This document shows positions 8,760-17,909 of a stretch of 64,000 bases of DNA, in pieces (the first letter of the stretch is position 1; every line of letters begins with the position of its first letter). Below the pieces are notes generated by a model. It was given only the letters and a program-made list of their open reading frames with translations, did no database searches and had not been told where the DNA came from. Source of the stretch: Actinobacteria bacterium UBA2272 (GTDB taxonomy: Bacteria; Actinomycetota; Coriobacteriia; Anaerosomatales; Anaerosomataceae). The DNA is taken from the NCBI GenBank assembly GCA_002347725.1, contig DDXA01000004.1:1054001-1118000 (forward strand), read 5' to 3'. The translations under genes were made by a program, and so were the position numbers.

Positions 8760-10082
8760 GTGTCGACCGTTCGCTCGTGGGTCGTCGATGCGACGTTGGT
8801 CACCGCGACGTTCATCATCGCGGTCGTCGCCGGCGCCGGTCTCGTGGGCTTGGTCCCCCGCCCGGTCTTCATCGCTGCCACCGTCGGTCTCGTGCTGATT
8901 GCGATCGGTACTGTTGCGGCGCGGTTGCTCACCCGACCCGATCACATGAAAGCGATGCACTCGCATCACGTGCTCAAGATCGCCGACCGGTCGCTCGCAT
9001 ACCTGAGGCAGGGTCTTGATGCCGAGACGGCGCAGGAGGTGTGCAGGCTTGCACTCGATGAGAGTGAGGCGGCAGCCGTCGCGATAACCGATACCGAGCG
9101 CGTTCTCGGCTTCGCGGGTATCGGCGAAGACCATCACGAGGTCGGCGGCCCGATCCTCACGAGGGCGACGCGGGAGTCCATCGAGACGAACGAACACCGT
9201 ATCCTCGGGTCCCGTGAGGAGATCGGATGTCCGCAGCGGGAGTGCCTGCTACGCGCGGCGATCGTCGTGCCGCTGGAGTCCCGCGGCGAGGCGGTCGGCA
9301 CTCTCAAGTTCTACTACACGACTCCCCGGCTCCTGAACGAGACACAGGTCACGATGGTCGACGGACTCGCGAAGCTGCTGTCGACCCAGCTCGAGCTCTC
9401 GGAGTTGGAGCGCCAGACCGAGCTTGCCTGCCGGATGGAGCTCAAGGCGCTCCAGGCGCAGATCAACCCCCACTTCCTGTTCAACACCATCAACACCATC
9501 GCGATGCTCATCCGCACCGACCCCGCCACCGCCCGCGACCTGCTGCGCGAGTTCGCGTTCTTCTACCGCCGCATGCTTGAGGACAACGAAGGCCTCGTGC
9601 CGCTTCGCCAGGAACTCGAGTACGCGCTCACATACCTGCGGTTCGAGCAGGCGAGGTTCGGTGACCGCCTCCGCGTGGAAGACCGCTTCGCGAACGATGT
9701 CCTCGACACTCCCGTCCCCGCCTTCATCTTGCAGCCGCTCGTGGAGAACTGCGTCCAACACGGGACGCGGGCCGAGGGCCCGCTCACGGTCTGCATGACC
9801 GGCGAGCGTTCAGGACGGGTGGTGACGGTCACGATCGCCGATGACGGACTTGGCATCACACCGGCCGATCTCCCCCGCGTTCTCGAAGCCGGCTTCGGCA
9901 GGGGGCTAGGCATCGCGCTCAAGAACGTGGACGATAGACTCAAAGGACATTTCGGCGCCGGAAGCGGACTTGCGGTCGCGAGCGAGCCTGGGATCGGCAC
10001 CACGGTCACCATGACGATCGTCGAGGGGACTCCGACAGATACGGACGATGAAGACGATGCTCAAGGCACTCCTGGTCGATGA
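8760..10082 (+). CDS. LytS/YehU-type sensor histidine kinase with GAF domain
   Basis: 440 residues from GTG 8760, preferred over 8745 because GGGAGG lies at the right distance. Two N-terminal membrane helices, a GAF-like domain (about residues 70-220), then a His_kinase domain with ALQAQINPHFLFNTIN and an ATPase with LVENCVQHG and DDGLGI. This kinase class pairs with LytTR regulators, and exactly such a regulator overlaps its 3' end. Relatives respond to pyruvate, peptides or cell-wall stress. Here the downstream region includes UspA and an acetate-type symporter, which makes a carboxylate-uptake role plausible but unproven. Confidence 0.93.
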   Translation: MSTVRSWVVDATLVTATFIIAVVAGAGLVGLVPRPVFIAATVGLVLIAIGTVAARLLTRPDHMKAMHSHHVLKIADRSLAYLRQGLDAETAQEVCRLALDESEAAAVAITDTERVLGFAGIGEDHHEVGGPILTRATRESIETNEHRILGSREEIGCPQRECLLRAAIVVPLESRGEAVGTLKFYYTTPRLLNETQVTMVDGLAKLLSTQLELSELERQTELACRMELKALQAQINPHFLFNTINTIAMLIRTDPATARDLLREFAFFYRRMLEDNEGLVPLRQELEYALTYLRFEQARFGDRLRVEDRFANDVLDTPVPAFILQPLVENCVQHGTRAEGPLTVCMTGERSGRVVTVTIADDGLGITPADLPRVLEAGFGRGLGIALKNVDDRLKGHFGAGSGLAVASEPGIGTTVTMTIVEGTPTDTDDEDDAQGTPGR

Positions 10083-10764
10083 CGAGGTTCCTGCGCGGTC
10101 CGAGCTGAGATTTCTGCTCGGCGAGGCGGGAGGCGTCGAGGTGGTAGGGGAAGCGGGCAGCGCCAACGAGGCGTTGCAGCTCATCCGCGCGATCGCCTAT
10201 GACGTCGTGTTCCTCGACGTCAACATGCCGGGTCTGTCGGGCATCGAGCTTGCCGAGACGCTGACCGCGCTCGACCACCCACCTGCGATCGTGTTCGTCA
10301 CCGCGCACAGCGAACACGCGGTGGATGCGTTCGAGGTCGCGGCCGCCGACTATCTGGTCAAGCCGGTGGACACTCGCCGGCTTCGCATGGCGATAGACCG
10401 CATCGCGCCTGCGTCACAGGCGCCGACGCGCATCGAGCGGATCCCCGTGGAGAAGGCGGGGAAGAAGCTCCTCCTCCAGGTGGCGGACATCTTCCACATC
10501 ATGGCCAAGGACGACTACAGCTACATATTCACCGACGGAGAGCGTTATCTCTCAACGCTCTCGCTTGCCGACCTCGAGAACAAACTCTCCTCTCAGGGTT
10601 TCTTCCGCGTCCACCGGCGCTACCTCGTCAACCTTGCGCAAGTGCGAGAGGTCGCGCCGATGTACGGCGGGACGATGGAGCTCACACTCAAGGACTCCGC
10701 ATCGACGCAGGTGCCGGTGTCCCGGCGCCGCGCACCCGCGCTGAAGCGGGCGCTGGGGCTGTAG
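10048..10764 (+). CDS. LytTR-family response regulator
   Basis: 238 residues. The receiver domain occupies residues 5-120 with D11-D12, phospho-acceptor D57 in VVFLDVNMPG and the Lys of LVKPVD. A LytTR DNA-binding domain follows from about residue 135 (IFHIMAKDDYSYIFTDG through FFRVHRRYLVNL). The start lies 35 bases inside the kinase gene; ATG 10057 is a possible alternative. It should bind imperfect direct repeats upstream of target genes. The 20-base-spaced direct repeats at 11253-11284 are a candidate target. Confidence 0.95.
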   Translation: MKTMLKALLVDDEVPARSELRFLLGEAGGVEVVGEAGSANEALQLIRAIAYDVVFLDVNMPGLSGIELAETLTALDHPPAIVFVTAHSEHAVDAFEVAAADYLVKPVDTRRLRMAIDRIAPASQAPTRIERIPVEKAGKKLLLQVADIFHIMAKDDYSYIFTDGERYLSTLSLADLENKLSSQGFFRVHRRYLVNLAQVREVAPMYGGTMELTLKDSASTQVPVSRRRAPALKRALGL

Positions 10765-10768
10765 CGAC

Positions 10769-11224
10769 ATGCTCGTTGGCGTCATATCCGATACGCACGG
10801 TACGCTTCCCGACGCGGTCACCGAAGCCTTCCGGGGAGTCGAGCAGATCGTCCACGCCGGCGACGTCGGCTCGCAGCAGGTCCTCGACGACCTCGAGGCC
10901 ATCGCGCCGGTTGTGGCCGTGCGCGGCAACATGGACGCGGGGGAACTCGAGTGGCGGCTACCCGAGGTCGCAGTTCTCCGCTGCGGCCCCTACCGGCTCG
11001 TGGTCGGCCATATCCTCGAACGCCTCAGGCGTAGCGAGGTCGTGTCCGGGGCGGACATAATCGTGAGCGGACACACCCACCGCGCCGACGTCACGCGCTC
11101 GGCCGGCGTGGTGTTCGTCAACCCCGGCACCGCCGGGCAGGCGGGCCGCGATGGGCGCGGCCGTACCGTCGCCGTTCTCGATTGCGCCGCTGACCCCCTC
11201 GCTGTGAGCATCATCGAGCTCTGA
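10769..11224 (+). CDS. YfcE/MJ0936-family metallophosphoesterase
   Basis: 151 residues, a compact calcineurin-like phosphodiesterase. The metal-binding blocks are GVISDTHG, HAGDVGS, VRGNMD, and the paired GHTHRA and NPGT near the C-terminus. Family members hydrolyse artificial phosphodiesters, and some act on nucleotides; the natural substrate here is unknown. It starts 4 bases after the LytTR regulator stop and is probably the last gene of that transcript. Confidence 0.9.
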   Translation: MLVGVISDTHGTLPDAVTEAFRGVEQIVHAGDVGSQQVLDDLEAIAPVVAVRGNMDAGELEWRLPEVAVLRCGPYRLVVGHILERLRRSEVVSGADIIVSGHTHRADVTRSAGVVFVNPGTAGQAGRDGRGRTVAVLDCAADPLAVSIIEL

Positions 11225-11252
11225 GGGGTATCCTCGATCCCCGCGGACGCCG

Positions 11253-11284
11253 GTGAGCGGTCGCCATGCGCCGTGAGCGGTCGC
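11253..11284. repeat. Two direct copies of GTGAGCGGTCGC
   Basis: An identical 12-base word occurs at 11253-11264 and 11273-11284, start to start 20 bases, in the 230-base gap before the UspA gene. About two helical turns apart on the same face, this is the arrangement expected for a LytTR-type or other dimeric regulator, and a LytTR regulator lies just upstream. The rest of the gap shows a GGGCG/CGCCC stem-loop at about 11410-11430 before the UspA ribosome site. Confidence 0.35.
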
Positions 11285-11454
11285 ATGTGGCCCGAATGCC
11301 CTGCACAGGCACCGCTTGCCGCCGCGCTGGCCCCTTCCGCCGACATCCCGCCGCCGCATGCGGCAGCTTCATCGCGCTCACCGTCATCGCGCCGTAGCCT
11401 GAGTCTGCGGGCGCGCAAAAGACGCCCGGTCACGTTGCTGGGGAGGTGGGACGC

Positions 11455-11949
11455 ATGAAGGTCTGCATCAAGGGCGCGGCAGAGGACATCAAGCTCGGCG
11501 ACATCGACGAGGTCTGCCACGAGATCGATCGCATCCTCGTACCGACCGACGGCTCCGAACCGTCGGTGGCGGCCACGGAGTACGCGGTCATCATGGCGCG
11601 CACGTTCGGCGCGACGGTCAAGGCCATCTATGTCGACACGGGACTCGAGGCACTCGAGCTGCCCGAAGAGGTGATGACCGAGGAGGTCTACGAGGGTGTC
11701 CACCCCTCGGTCAAGGGCCTCGTCATCGCACGGACGTTGTGCGAGCGCAACGGCGTCGAGTGCGAGGCGGAGATCGTCCAGGGCGGCGTCGCCAAACGGA
11801 TCCTGGCCGTGGCCGAGGAGTGGAAAGCCGACATGATCGTCATCGGCGACACCGGCCGCACCGGCATCAAGCGGATCGCTCTCGGCAGTGTCGCCGAGAC
11901 GGTCGTCAAGGGCTCACCCATCCCGACGATGGTTGTAAAAGCCGACTGA
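11455..11949 (+). CDS. Universal stress protein, UspA family
   Basis: 164 residues from ATG 11455, which has GGGAGG 8 bases upstream. About 25 extra residues precede the Usp fold, which begins RILVPTDGSEPS. The ATP-binding signature GDTGRTGIKRIALGSVAE (Gx2Gx9G[S/T]) is intact, so nucleotide binding is likely. It precedes the acetate-type symporter genes in the same direction; Usp proteins next to SSS symporters are common and may modulate transport. Confidence 0.9.
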   Translation: MKVCIKGAAEDIKLGDIDEVCHEIDRILVPTDGSEPSVAATEYAVIMARTFGATVKAIYVDTGLEALELPEEVMTEEVYEGVHPSVKGLVIARTLCERNGVECEAEIVQGGVAKRILAVAEEWKADMIVIGDTGRTGIKRIALGSVAETVVKGSPIPTMVVKAD

Positions 11950-11993
11950 TCAGCCGATGATTCTCGGCTTTGACGCACGAAGGAGGTGCGCAC

Positions 11994-12344
11994 GTGGGAG
12001 ACACGACGGAGAGAGCCACGCAAGTCCAGCACGGCGATCACATCGACACGATCGAGAGCGTCGACCTGGTCTTCCGGGCACAGCGAAAGCTCAGTTTCAC
12101 GTATGGTGCGGTGTTCTTCGCCGTGACCCTCGCCATCCCGGCCATGTCGGTGTGGTGGAAGAGCTGGTACGCGGTTCCCATCTGGGGCGGTTTCACCGCC
12201 AACTACCTGTTCGTTTCGCTTCTGTACTACGTGTTCCTGTGGACCATGGCCTGGATGTACTCCAAGCAGGCCGACAAGCTCGACGATCGACTCTCAACCA
12301 TGGCCGATGAGATCACGGCCCGAACCGTCGGAGAGGAGGCATAG
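11994..12344 (+). CDS. DUF485-like small membrane subunit of an SSS symporter
   Basis: 116 residues from GTG 11994, chosen because AAGGAGG lies 7 bases upstream. A charged N-terminus is followed by two membrane helices (about residues 42-62 and 70-95) and a charged tail. Size, topology and position directly before an ActP-like permease match the DUF485 small subunits that accompany cation/acetate symporters. Only 2 bases separate it from the permease gene. Confidence 0.8.
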   Translation: MGDTTERATQVQHGDHIDTIESVDLVFRAQRKLSFTYGAVFFAVTLAIPAMSVWWKSWYAVPIWGGFTANYLFVSLLYYVFLWTMAWMYSKQADKLDDRLSTMADEITARTVGEEA

Positions 12345-12346
12345 GC

Positions 12347-14176
12347 ATGAACACCATAGCCATCATCCTGGTCATCGCTCTGACGATCTTCACGATCGGG
12401 CTCTCGGTCTTCTCGCGGCGCTTCACACGCACGACGGCCGACTTCTACCTGGCCGGACGTAAGGTCGGCTCGTTCGCGAACGCCTCGGCCATCTCCGGTG
12501 ACTATCTGTCGGCCGCCTCGTTCCTCGGCGTGGCTGGCGCGGTCTACGCTTCCGGACTCGACGGCGTGTGGTACGCGGCCGGATTCGCCGGCGGCTTCAT
12601 GGTCGTCGTGCTGTTCATCGCCTCGGCGCTGCGGCGCTTCGGCGAGTACACGGTGGCCGACTTCGCGTTCGGCCGCTTCGGGTCGAACCGGATCCGGCTG
12701 CTTACCGTGGTCGCCGTCCTCATCACGTCGCTCTTCTATATGGCGCCGCAGATGTTCGGCGCCGGTACGACCTGGCAGGTGCTCGTGGGTCAGGGGATCT
12801 TCGGCCTGGACGCGTACACGTCCGGCGTCGTCGTGGTTGCGGCCATCATCGCCTTCTACGTGTCTGTGGGCGGCATGAAGGGCACCACCATGAACCAGAT
12901 CTTCCAGTTCTGGTGGCTCGCGTTCGCGATGATCCTGGTCGTCGTCTTCGCCTTTGGCAGCGGATTCAGCTACCCGAAGGCGCTTGCAGACGAGTCGGCC
13001 CAGCCGATCGTCAACACCAAGGCGTACACGGTCGCCGAGCTCACTGCACCCGACGCGAATGGCGTCACGCCGTACGACAAGGCTGCCAAGATCATGACCG
13101 CCGAGGAGCTCGCGAAGGTCGACGAGTTCATCGCGACTGACGCGGACGGCAAGATCCCCGTGGCGTTCTCCGCGGGCAACAAGCTCCACGAGCTTCGCGA
13201 CATGCTCTTCCGCGAGCCCGGACATCGTTACAACACGTTCGATCAGTTCTCGATGGTCCTCGCGCTCGTGCTCGGCACCGCGGGCCTGCCGCACATCCTG
13301 AACAGGTACTACACGAACCCGTCAGGTAAGGCCGCGCGCCGCTCGACGTTCTGGGTGCTCGTCTTCATCGGGACCTTCTACATCCTCGCCCCGATCGCCG
13401 GGCTTGCGGGTCTCGGGATCATCCGTGACTTCCTTGCCGGGGGTGGCACGATCAACGCCGCCACGGTACACGGTCTCCTGGTCAAGCCGGACCAGATCAT
13501 GCCGACTCTCGGTGAGATCCTCGGCGGCCAGTGGCTGATGGGCATCGTCACCGCCGGTGCGTTCGCGGCCATGTTCTCCACCGTCGGCGGTCTGCTCATC
13601 GCGGCGGCCTCCGCCCTCGGTCACGACGTCTATGAGAAGTACATCAACAAGGAGGCCACGGAGGCCAAGCGCGTGGCGTTCGGCAAGGCGTCCGTGCTCG
13701 TGTTCGCCGGTGTGGCGCTTCTGATAGGCCTGGCCATCCCCAAGTTCGGTCTGGACCAGGCGTATCCGGCGCTCATCGCGATGATGGTGACGTGGGCGTT
13801 CTCGGTGGGCGCGAGCGCGTTCGTGCCGATGCTGCTCACCGGTATCTGGTGGAAAGGCACCACCGAGCGTGGCGCTACCGCCGGCATCGCAGTGGGCTTG
13901 AGCAGCGCGATCGCGATCATCTTCCTGAACATCTTGCAGCAGCTCGGCCACGTGGGTAAGGAAGGCATCCTCGGCTTCTTCGGGGCGCTCACCTTCCCGG
14001 TGCTGTTCACCTTCCCGCTTGCGGTACTCACCATCATCATCGTGAGCAAGATCGACGGGCAGCTGCCCAAGAACGTGGACGCCATCTGGATGCGCATCCA
14101 CGGGACGGCAAGCGAGCGGCACGAGAAGCAGCACGGCCTGGACAAGGTCGGCTCGATGTTCGGTGGCAAGAAGTAG
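12347..14176 (+). CDS. Sodium:solute symporter, ActP-like (acetate or other monocarboxylate)
   Basis: 609 residues, about 13 membrane helices. Typical SSS/ActP features are DFYLAGRKVG near residue 30, ISGDYLSAASFLG, and LPHILNRYYT in the middle. Between helices near residues 205 and 300 lies a hydrophilic insertion of about 80 residues rich in Ala, Asp and Glu, larger than in the E. coli family member. With the small DUF485-like subunit upstream it should import acetate or a related monocarboxylate with sodium or protons. The C-terminal tail after the last helix is basic. Confidence 0.88.
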   Translation: MNTIAIILVIALTIFTIGLSVFSRRFTRTTADFYLAGRKVGSFANASAISGDYLSAASFLGVAGAVYASGLDGVWYAAGFAGGFMVVVLFIASALRRFGEYTVADFAFGRFGSNRIRLLTVVAVLITSLFYMAPQMFGAGTTWQVLVGQGIFGLDAYTSGVVVVAAIIAFYVSVGGMKGTTMNQIFQFWWLAFAMILVVVFAFGSGFSYPKALADESAQPIVNTKAYTVAELTAPDANGVTPYDKAAKIMTAEELAKVDEFIATDADGKIPVAFSAGNKLHELRDMLFREPGHRYNTFDQFSMVLALVLGTAGLPHILNRYYTNPSGKAARRSTFWVLVFIGTFYILAPIAGLAGLGIIRDFLAGGGTINAATVHGLLVKPDQIMPTLGEILGGQWLMGIVTAGAFAAMFSTVGGLLIAAASALGHDVYEKYINKEATEAKRVAFGKASVLVFAGVALLIGLAIPKFGLDQAYPALIAMMVTWAFSVGASAFVPMLLTGIWWKGTTERGATAGIAVGLSSAIAIIFLNILQQLGHVGKEGILGFFGALTFPVLFTFPLAVLTIIIVSKIDGQLPKNVDAIWMRIHGTASERHEKQHGLDKVGSMFGGKK

Positions 14177-14222
14177 CGTTCCCTGTTTCGGTGCCCCACC
14201 CCCAGGGGGCCCGAGGCGCACA

Positions 14223-14258
14223 GATGCCGGTCCCGTCCAAAGTGACGGGGCCGGCATC
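14223..14258. terminator. Bidirectional terminator between the ActP-like gene and pgi
   Basis: GATGCCGGTCCCGTC pairs with GACGGGGCCGGCATC (15 pairs including one T/G wobble) around the loop CAAAGT. It lies between convergent genes 47 bases after the symporter stop and 10 bases beyond the pgi stop, as expected for a shared transcription end. Confidence 0.75.
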
Positions 14259-14267
14259 GGCCTGTCG

Positions 14268-15920
14268 CTACCGGGCCGCGTCTGCCAGATCCGCGGCGAG
14301 TGCCTCGACGTCGGAGACGCCACTGGTCGGCAGATCGAGCCGAAGGACCCTGCGCCCGTGCCGCGCCAGGGTGACGAGGTCGCCCTCGGCCTGGGCACGG
14401 TGAAGGGCGGCCAGGCCGAAGCGTTTGCCGGGGATCTCGAGATCGACGCGGTCGCGTGCGGTCACGAGGATGAACACGCCTGTGTTCGGGCCGCCCTTGT
14501 GGAGCTGGCCGGTGGAGTGCAGGTAGCGGGGGCCGAGCTCGAGCATCGCGGACCGGCCGGTCGCGCGCGAGAGCTCTGCAACCGCCGCGCGGAGCGGAGC
14601 GAGCCGCGCCTCGTCTTCAGGCAGGTACGCGAGAACGGCAAGGTAGTCACCGGGGCCGGCCGCCTCGACCGCGATGCGCATCGCCGCACGCCGGTCGGCA
14701 GGGGGTGACGGCGGCGGTGTGAGCCCTCCCGCGTAGGTCGCCCAGGTGCCGGCGATCTCGGCCTGTGCCGTGGGGACCTCCTCGGCTCCGCCCTCGAGGA
14801 TCCGGGTGGTAGCGACCTTGGCCTCGGTCACCGCCGGCTCGTCGAAGGGGTTCACGCCGAGCAGGAAGCCGGCGAGTGCGGTGGCGAACTCCCAGCGGAC
14901 GAACTCGGCCGCCAGGTCGAACACGTCGGTCACCGTCAGTTCGAACACGGGATGCGACGCCGCGATCTCCCGTGACCAGGCCGACAGAGTGTCGTCGTCG
15001 GTGAAGCGGACGACGACCACGGCACGGTCGTCACCGTAGCCGGTCGCTCGGAGAGGCTCGTACTCGATGACGGGTACGACACCCCGGCCATCCTTGCCGA
15101 GCGATTCGGCCACCAGCTGCTCGATCCACAGGCCCAGCGGGACGAACCGCTCGGAGAAGGCGAGCGTGAGCTTGTCGCGTCCTGCCTCGGCAGCGTCGGC
15201 GATCCATGCCGCCAGGAGCGCCCCCGGGTTCTCGGCAGCCGGAGCAGCGCATGCGTCTTCCATCGCCTGGGCGCGGCCGACGAACGTCGGGAGATGGATG
15301 CCGATGAGCGCCGCCGGCGCGAGCCCGAACATGGAGAGCGCCGAGTAGCGGCCTCCCACGGTCGCGGGTGCGGAGAGCGCCGTGCGCATGAGGTCGCGTT
15401 GCCGCAGCTTCTCGAGCGGCGTGCCCTGGTCGGTGATGACCACGCAGCGGCGGCCGGCCTCGGCGCGCGTCGTGCCGTCGGCCTCGAGCCACGCGCGGAC
15501 GATCGCGTAGAGCGACATCGGCTCGATCGTCGTGCCCGACTTGCTCGCGACGATCACGAACGTCCGCACCGGATCGAGCGAGGCGAGCGTATCGGTCACC
15601 TGGGTCGGTGAGGTCGTGTCGAGCACGTGCAGGCGCGGGAACCCGTCGGCGCTGCCGATGACACGGGACATCACGAGTGGAGCGAGCGACGAGCCGCCCA
15701 TCCCGAGCAGCAGGATGTCGGTGATCTTCTCGGCGATGAGCGCGTCGGCCAGGCTGTCGAGCAGTGGCGCACGGCCGAGCGCCTTGCCGGCGAGATCGGT
15801 CCATCCAAGACGCTGGACGACGGGCATCCGGGTGTCGAGGTCTTGCGTGAACAGGCTTGCGTCACGGTCGCGCAGCCGGCCGATCGCGTCAGCTTCTATG
15901 AGTCGGTCGAGTGCCGTCAT
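14268..15920 (-). CDS. pgi: Glucose-6-phosphate isomerase (Pgi-like)
   Basis: 550 residues. The SIS-fold core begins DILLLGMGGSSLAPLVMSR, followed by LDTTSPTQVTDTL and VIVASKSGTTIEP, the phosphosugar-binding loops of glucose-6-phosphate isomerase. GVNPFDEPAVTEAK near residue 380 contains the conserved active-site stretch. The architecture resembles the Pgi half found in bifunctional transaldolase/isomerase proteins of actinobacteria rather than the E. coli enzyme; no transaldolase part is present here. It interconverts glucose-6-phosphate and fructose-6-phosphate. Last gene of the long minus-strand run. Confidence 0.88.
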   Translation of the reverse strand: MTALDRLIEADAIGRLRDRDASLFTQDLDTRMPVVQRLGWTDLAGKALGRAPLLDSLADALIAEKITDILLLGMGGSSLAPLVMSRVIGSADGFPRLHVLDTTSPTQVTDTLASLDPVRTFVIVASKSGTTIEPMSLYAIVRAWLEADGTTRAEAGRRCVVITDQGTPLEKLRQRDLMRTALSAPATVGGRYSALSMFGLAPAALIGIHLPTFVGRAQAMEDACAAPAAENPGALLAAWIADAAEAGRDKLTLAFSERFVPLGLWIEQLVAESLGKDGRGVVPVIEYEPLRATGYGDDRAVVVVRFTDDDTLSAWSREIAASHPVFELTVTDVFDLAAEFVRWEFATALAGFLLGVNPFDEPAVTEAKVATTRILEGGAEEVPTAQAEIAGTWATYAGGLTPPPSPPADRRAAMRIAVEAAGPGDYLAVLAYLPEDEARLAPLRAAVAELSRATGRSAMLELGPRYLHSTGQLHKGGPNTGVFILVTARDRVDLEIPGKRFGLAALHRAQAEGDLVTLARHGRRVLRLDLPTSGVSDVEALAADLADAAR

Positions 15921-15933
15921 CCTCGCGGCTCCT

Positions 15934-16860
15934 TCAGATCGTGGTGTCGGGGCCGATGACCGGCCCCGGTGTCTCGATACCCGGTGCTGGCTTCATTCTA
16001 GCCACCACCGTCCCGGCAAGCACGACAAGGGCACCGCCTACGGCGGTAGGCAGCGTCACCGGCTCGGACAGGAACAGCGCCGCGAACACGACGGCGCTCA
16101 CCGGCTCGGCGTAGGTGAGTATCGCCGCGTGATCGGCCCGGACCGTCCGAAGGGCCGAGAGGAACAGGAACCCCGTGAACGCCGTGTGCACGGCGCCAAG
16201 GGTCAGGAGCGATCCCCACTCGATCACAGACGACGGCCCGGGTGAGAGCGCGACGATCGGCAGGAGCACGAGGGCCGCGGTGATGTCCTCGCCGAGCATG
16301 TAGACGGTCGCGGGGATGCCCTTGAGGAGCCGCTTGGCGTTGAGAACGAGGATCGCGTAGGTGAACGCCGAGGCGAACGCCAGGCCAGCGCCGAGCAGGT
16401 GCGTGCCCTCCGTGAGCTGGAGCTCCCGCGGGCCGACGATCGTCGCGGTGCCGATGAGCGCGAGTACGAGCGGCACGATCACGCGGCGGTCGAACCGTTC
16501 GCGGGTGATGACCGGAGCGAACGCGGTCACGAAGATCGGGCCGCAGTACGCGAGCAGGACGGCGACGGCCACATCGGTCAGCTTGAGCGCGCTGAAGAAG
16601 AGCACCCAGTTGAGGGCGAGCAGTGAGCCCATCCCGGCCAGCGCGAGCTTGCGGCGGGTCGGTAGGCGCAGGAGTTCGCCGAGGCGGCCCTTGAGCCCCA
16701 GGTAGGCCGCGATCGTCAGTCCGGCGAAGGTGACACGCCAGAAGACGATGACGAACGCGCTTACCCCGACATGCCGCGTGAGAAGTGCGATGGAGCCCCA
16801 GATGACGCCGGCGAAGGCTATGCGGGCGAGGCCTCCGCGATAGGAGACGGCGCCTGTCAT
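15934..16860 (-). CDS. EamA/DMT-superfamily transporter
   Basis: 308 residues from ATG 16860, with about ten membrane helices in two EamA repeats (first begins RIAFAGVIWGSIALL). It starts 4 bases after the hypE stop and ends 13 bases before pgi, so it sits inside the run without an obvious link to hydrogenase assembly. Members export amino acids, metabolites or metals; the cargo is unknown. Confidence 0.88.
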   Translation of the reverse strand: MTGAVSYRGGLARIAFAGVIWGSIALLTRHVGVSAFVIVFWRVTFAGLTIAAYLGLKGRLGELLRLPTRRKLALAGMGSLLALNWVLFFSALKLTDVAVAVLLAYCGPIFVTAFAPVITRERFDRRVIVPLVLALIGTATIVGPRELQLTEGTHLLGAGLAFASAFTYAILVLNAKRLLKGIPATVYMLGEDITAALVLLPIVALSPGPSSVIEWGSLLTLGAVHTAFTGFLFLSALRTVRADHAAILTYAEPVSAVVFAALFLSEPVTLPTAVGGALVVLAGTVVARMKPAPGIETPGPVIGPDTTI

Positions 16861-16864
16861 AGGG

Positions 16865-17875
16865 CTAGCAGATCCTCGGCAGTTGCTCGCCGACGAGCAT
16901 GTCCATGATCCGGGTAGCCCCGAACGCTGTGCGTACGTAGACCTTGCCAGCGGGACTCTCGGCGACCGCGCCCACGATCGCGGCATCCTCGCCGTAGGGC
17001 GCTGAGCGCATCGCGGCGAGCGCCGCCTCAGCCTGACCTGCGGGGACCACGGCCACCATCTTGCCTTCGTTGGCAACCTGGAAGACATCGTAGCCGAGCA
17101 TCTCGCACGCGCCGCGCACCTGGTCGTGCACCGGCACGTCGCGTTCCTCGACGGTGATTGAGACACCCGACGCGCTTGCAAGCTCGTTCAGGGTGCTCGC
17201 GAGACCGCCGCGGGTGGGGTCGCGGAAGCAGCGGACGTCGGGTGCGGCTGCCAGCACGGCGGCCACGAGGTGGTTCAAAGGCGCCGCGTCGGAGCGGATG
17301 TCTGTGGAGAACGAGAGCCCCTCGCGGGTGGAGATGACCGCGATGCCGTGATCTCCCAGCGTGCCCGAGAGCAGCAGCACGTCGCCGGGGCGACAGTGCG
17401 AGCCGGAGAGGTCGACGCCTGCGGGAAGCGCGCCCACGCCCGCGGTGTTGATGTACACGCCGTCGCCATGTCCGCGCTCGACGACCTTCGTGTCGCCCGT
17501 GACGATGCGCACGCCGGCCTCGGCGGCGGCATCGCGCATCGAGACGAGGATGCTCCGCAGGTCCTCGATCGGCAGGCCTTCCTCCAGGATGAAGCCCACC
17601 GAGAGGTAGAGCGGACGCGCGCCGGAGGTGGCGACGTCGTTGACGGTGCCGCAGACGGCAAGGCGCCCGATGTCTCCGCCGGGGAAGACGAGCGGGGAGA
17701 CCACGTACGTGTCGGTCGAGAACGCGAGCCGGCCGGGCGGCAGATCGAGCGCGGCTGCGTCGTCCATGCGCTTGAGGCTCTCGTCGCCGAACTCGGCCAC
17801 GAACACCTCCTCAATGAGCTCCTTCATCATGGTGCCGCCGCTGCCGTGCGCGAGCAGGATGCGGTCAGAGCGCAT
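16865..17875 (-). CDS. hypE: Hydrogenase maturation protein HypE (carbamoyl dehydratase)
   Basis: 336 residues. The fold is that of the PurM/SelD family: LLAHGSGGTMMKELI at the N-terminus, DDAAALDLPPG and SVGFILEEGLP. The chain ends in LPRIC, the conserved PRIC tail whose terminal Cys accepts the carbamoyl group from HypF and is dehydrated with ATP to thiocyanate. It then gives cyanide to the iron held by HypC-HypD. AGGAG lies 7 bases before the ATG. The SelD-like fold should not be mistaken for selenophosphate synthetase, because the PRIC tail decides. Confidence 0.97.
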   Translation of the reverse strand: MRSDRILLAHGSGGTMMKELIEEVFVAEFGDESLKRMDDAAALDLPPGRLAFSTDTYVVSPLVFPGGDIGRLAVCGTVNDVATSGARPLYLSVGFILEEGLPIEDLRSILVSMRDAAAEAGVRIVTGDTKVVERGHGDGVYINTAGVGALPAGVDLSGSHCRPGDVLLLSGTLGDHGIAVISTREGLSFSTDIRSDAAPLNHLVAAVLAAAPDVRCFRDPTRGGLASTLNELASASGVSITVEERDVPVHDQVRGACEMLGYDVFQVANEGKMVAVVPAGQAEAALAAMRSAPYGEDAAIVGAVAESPAGKVYVRTAFGATRIMDMLVGEQLPRIC

Positions 17876-17909
17876 GCGTTCCTCCGATGGTCACGGGCGG
17901 TGTGCCCGG

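Noticed and set aside
11273..11458. A 61-residue open frame between the phosphodiesterase and UspA genes
   Set aside because: Ser/Arg/Pro-rich translation, no ribosome site, and it overlaps the start of the UspA gene; it looks like a GC-rich chance frame.
16865..17875. Selenophosphate synthetase (SelD) as supplier for the selenoprotein
   Set aside because: The protein belongs to the same superfamily, but the C-terminal PRIC tail and the hyp neighbours identify HypE.
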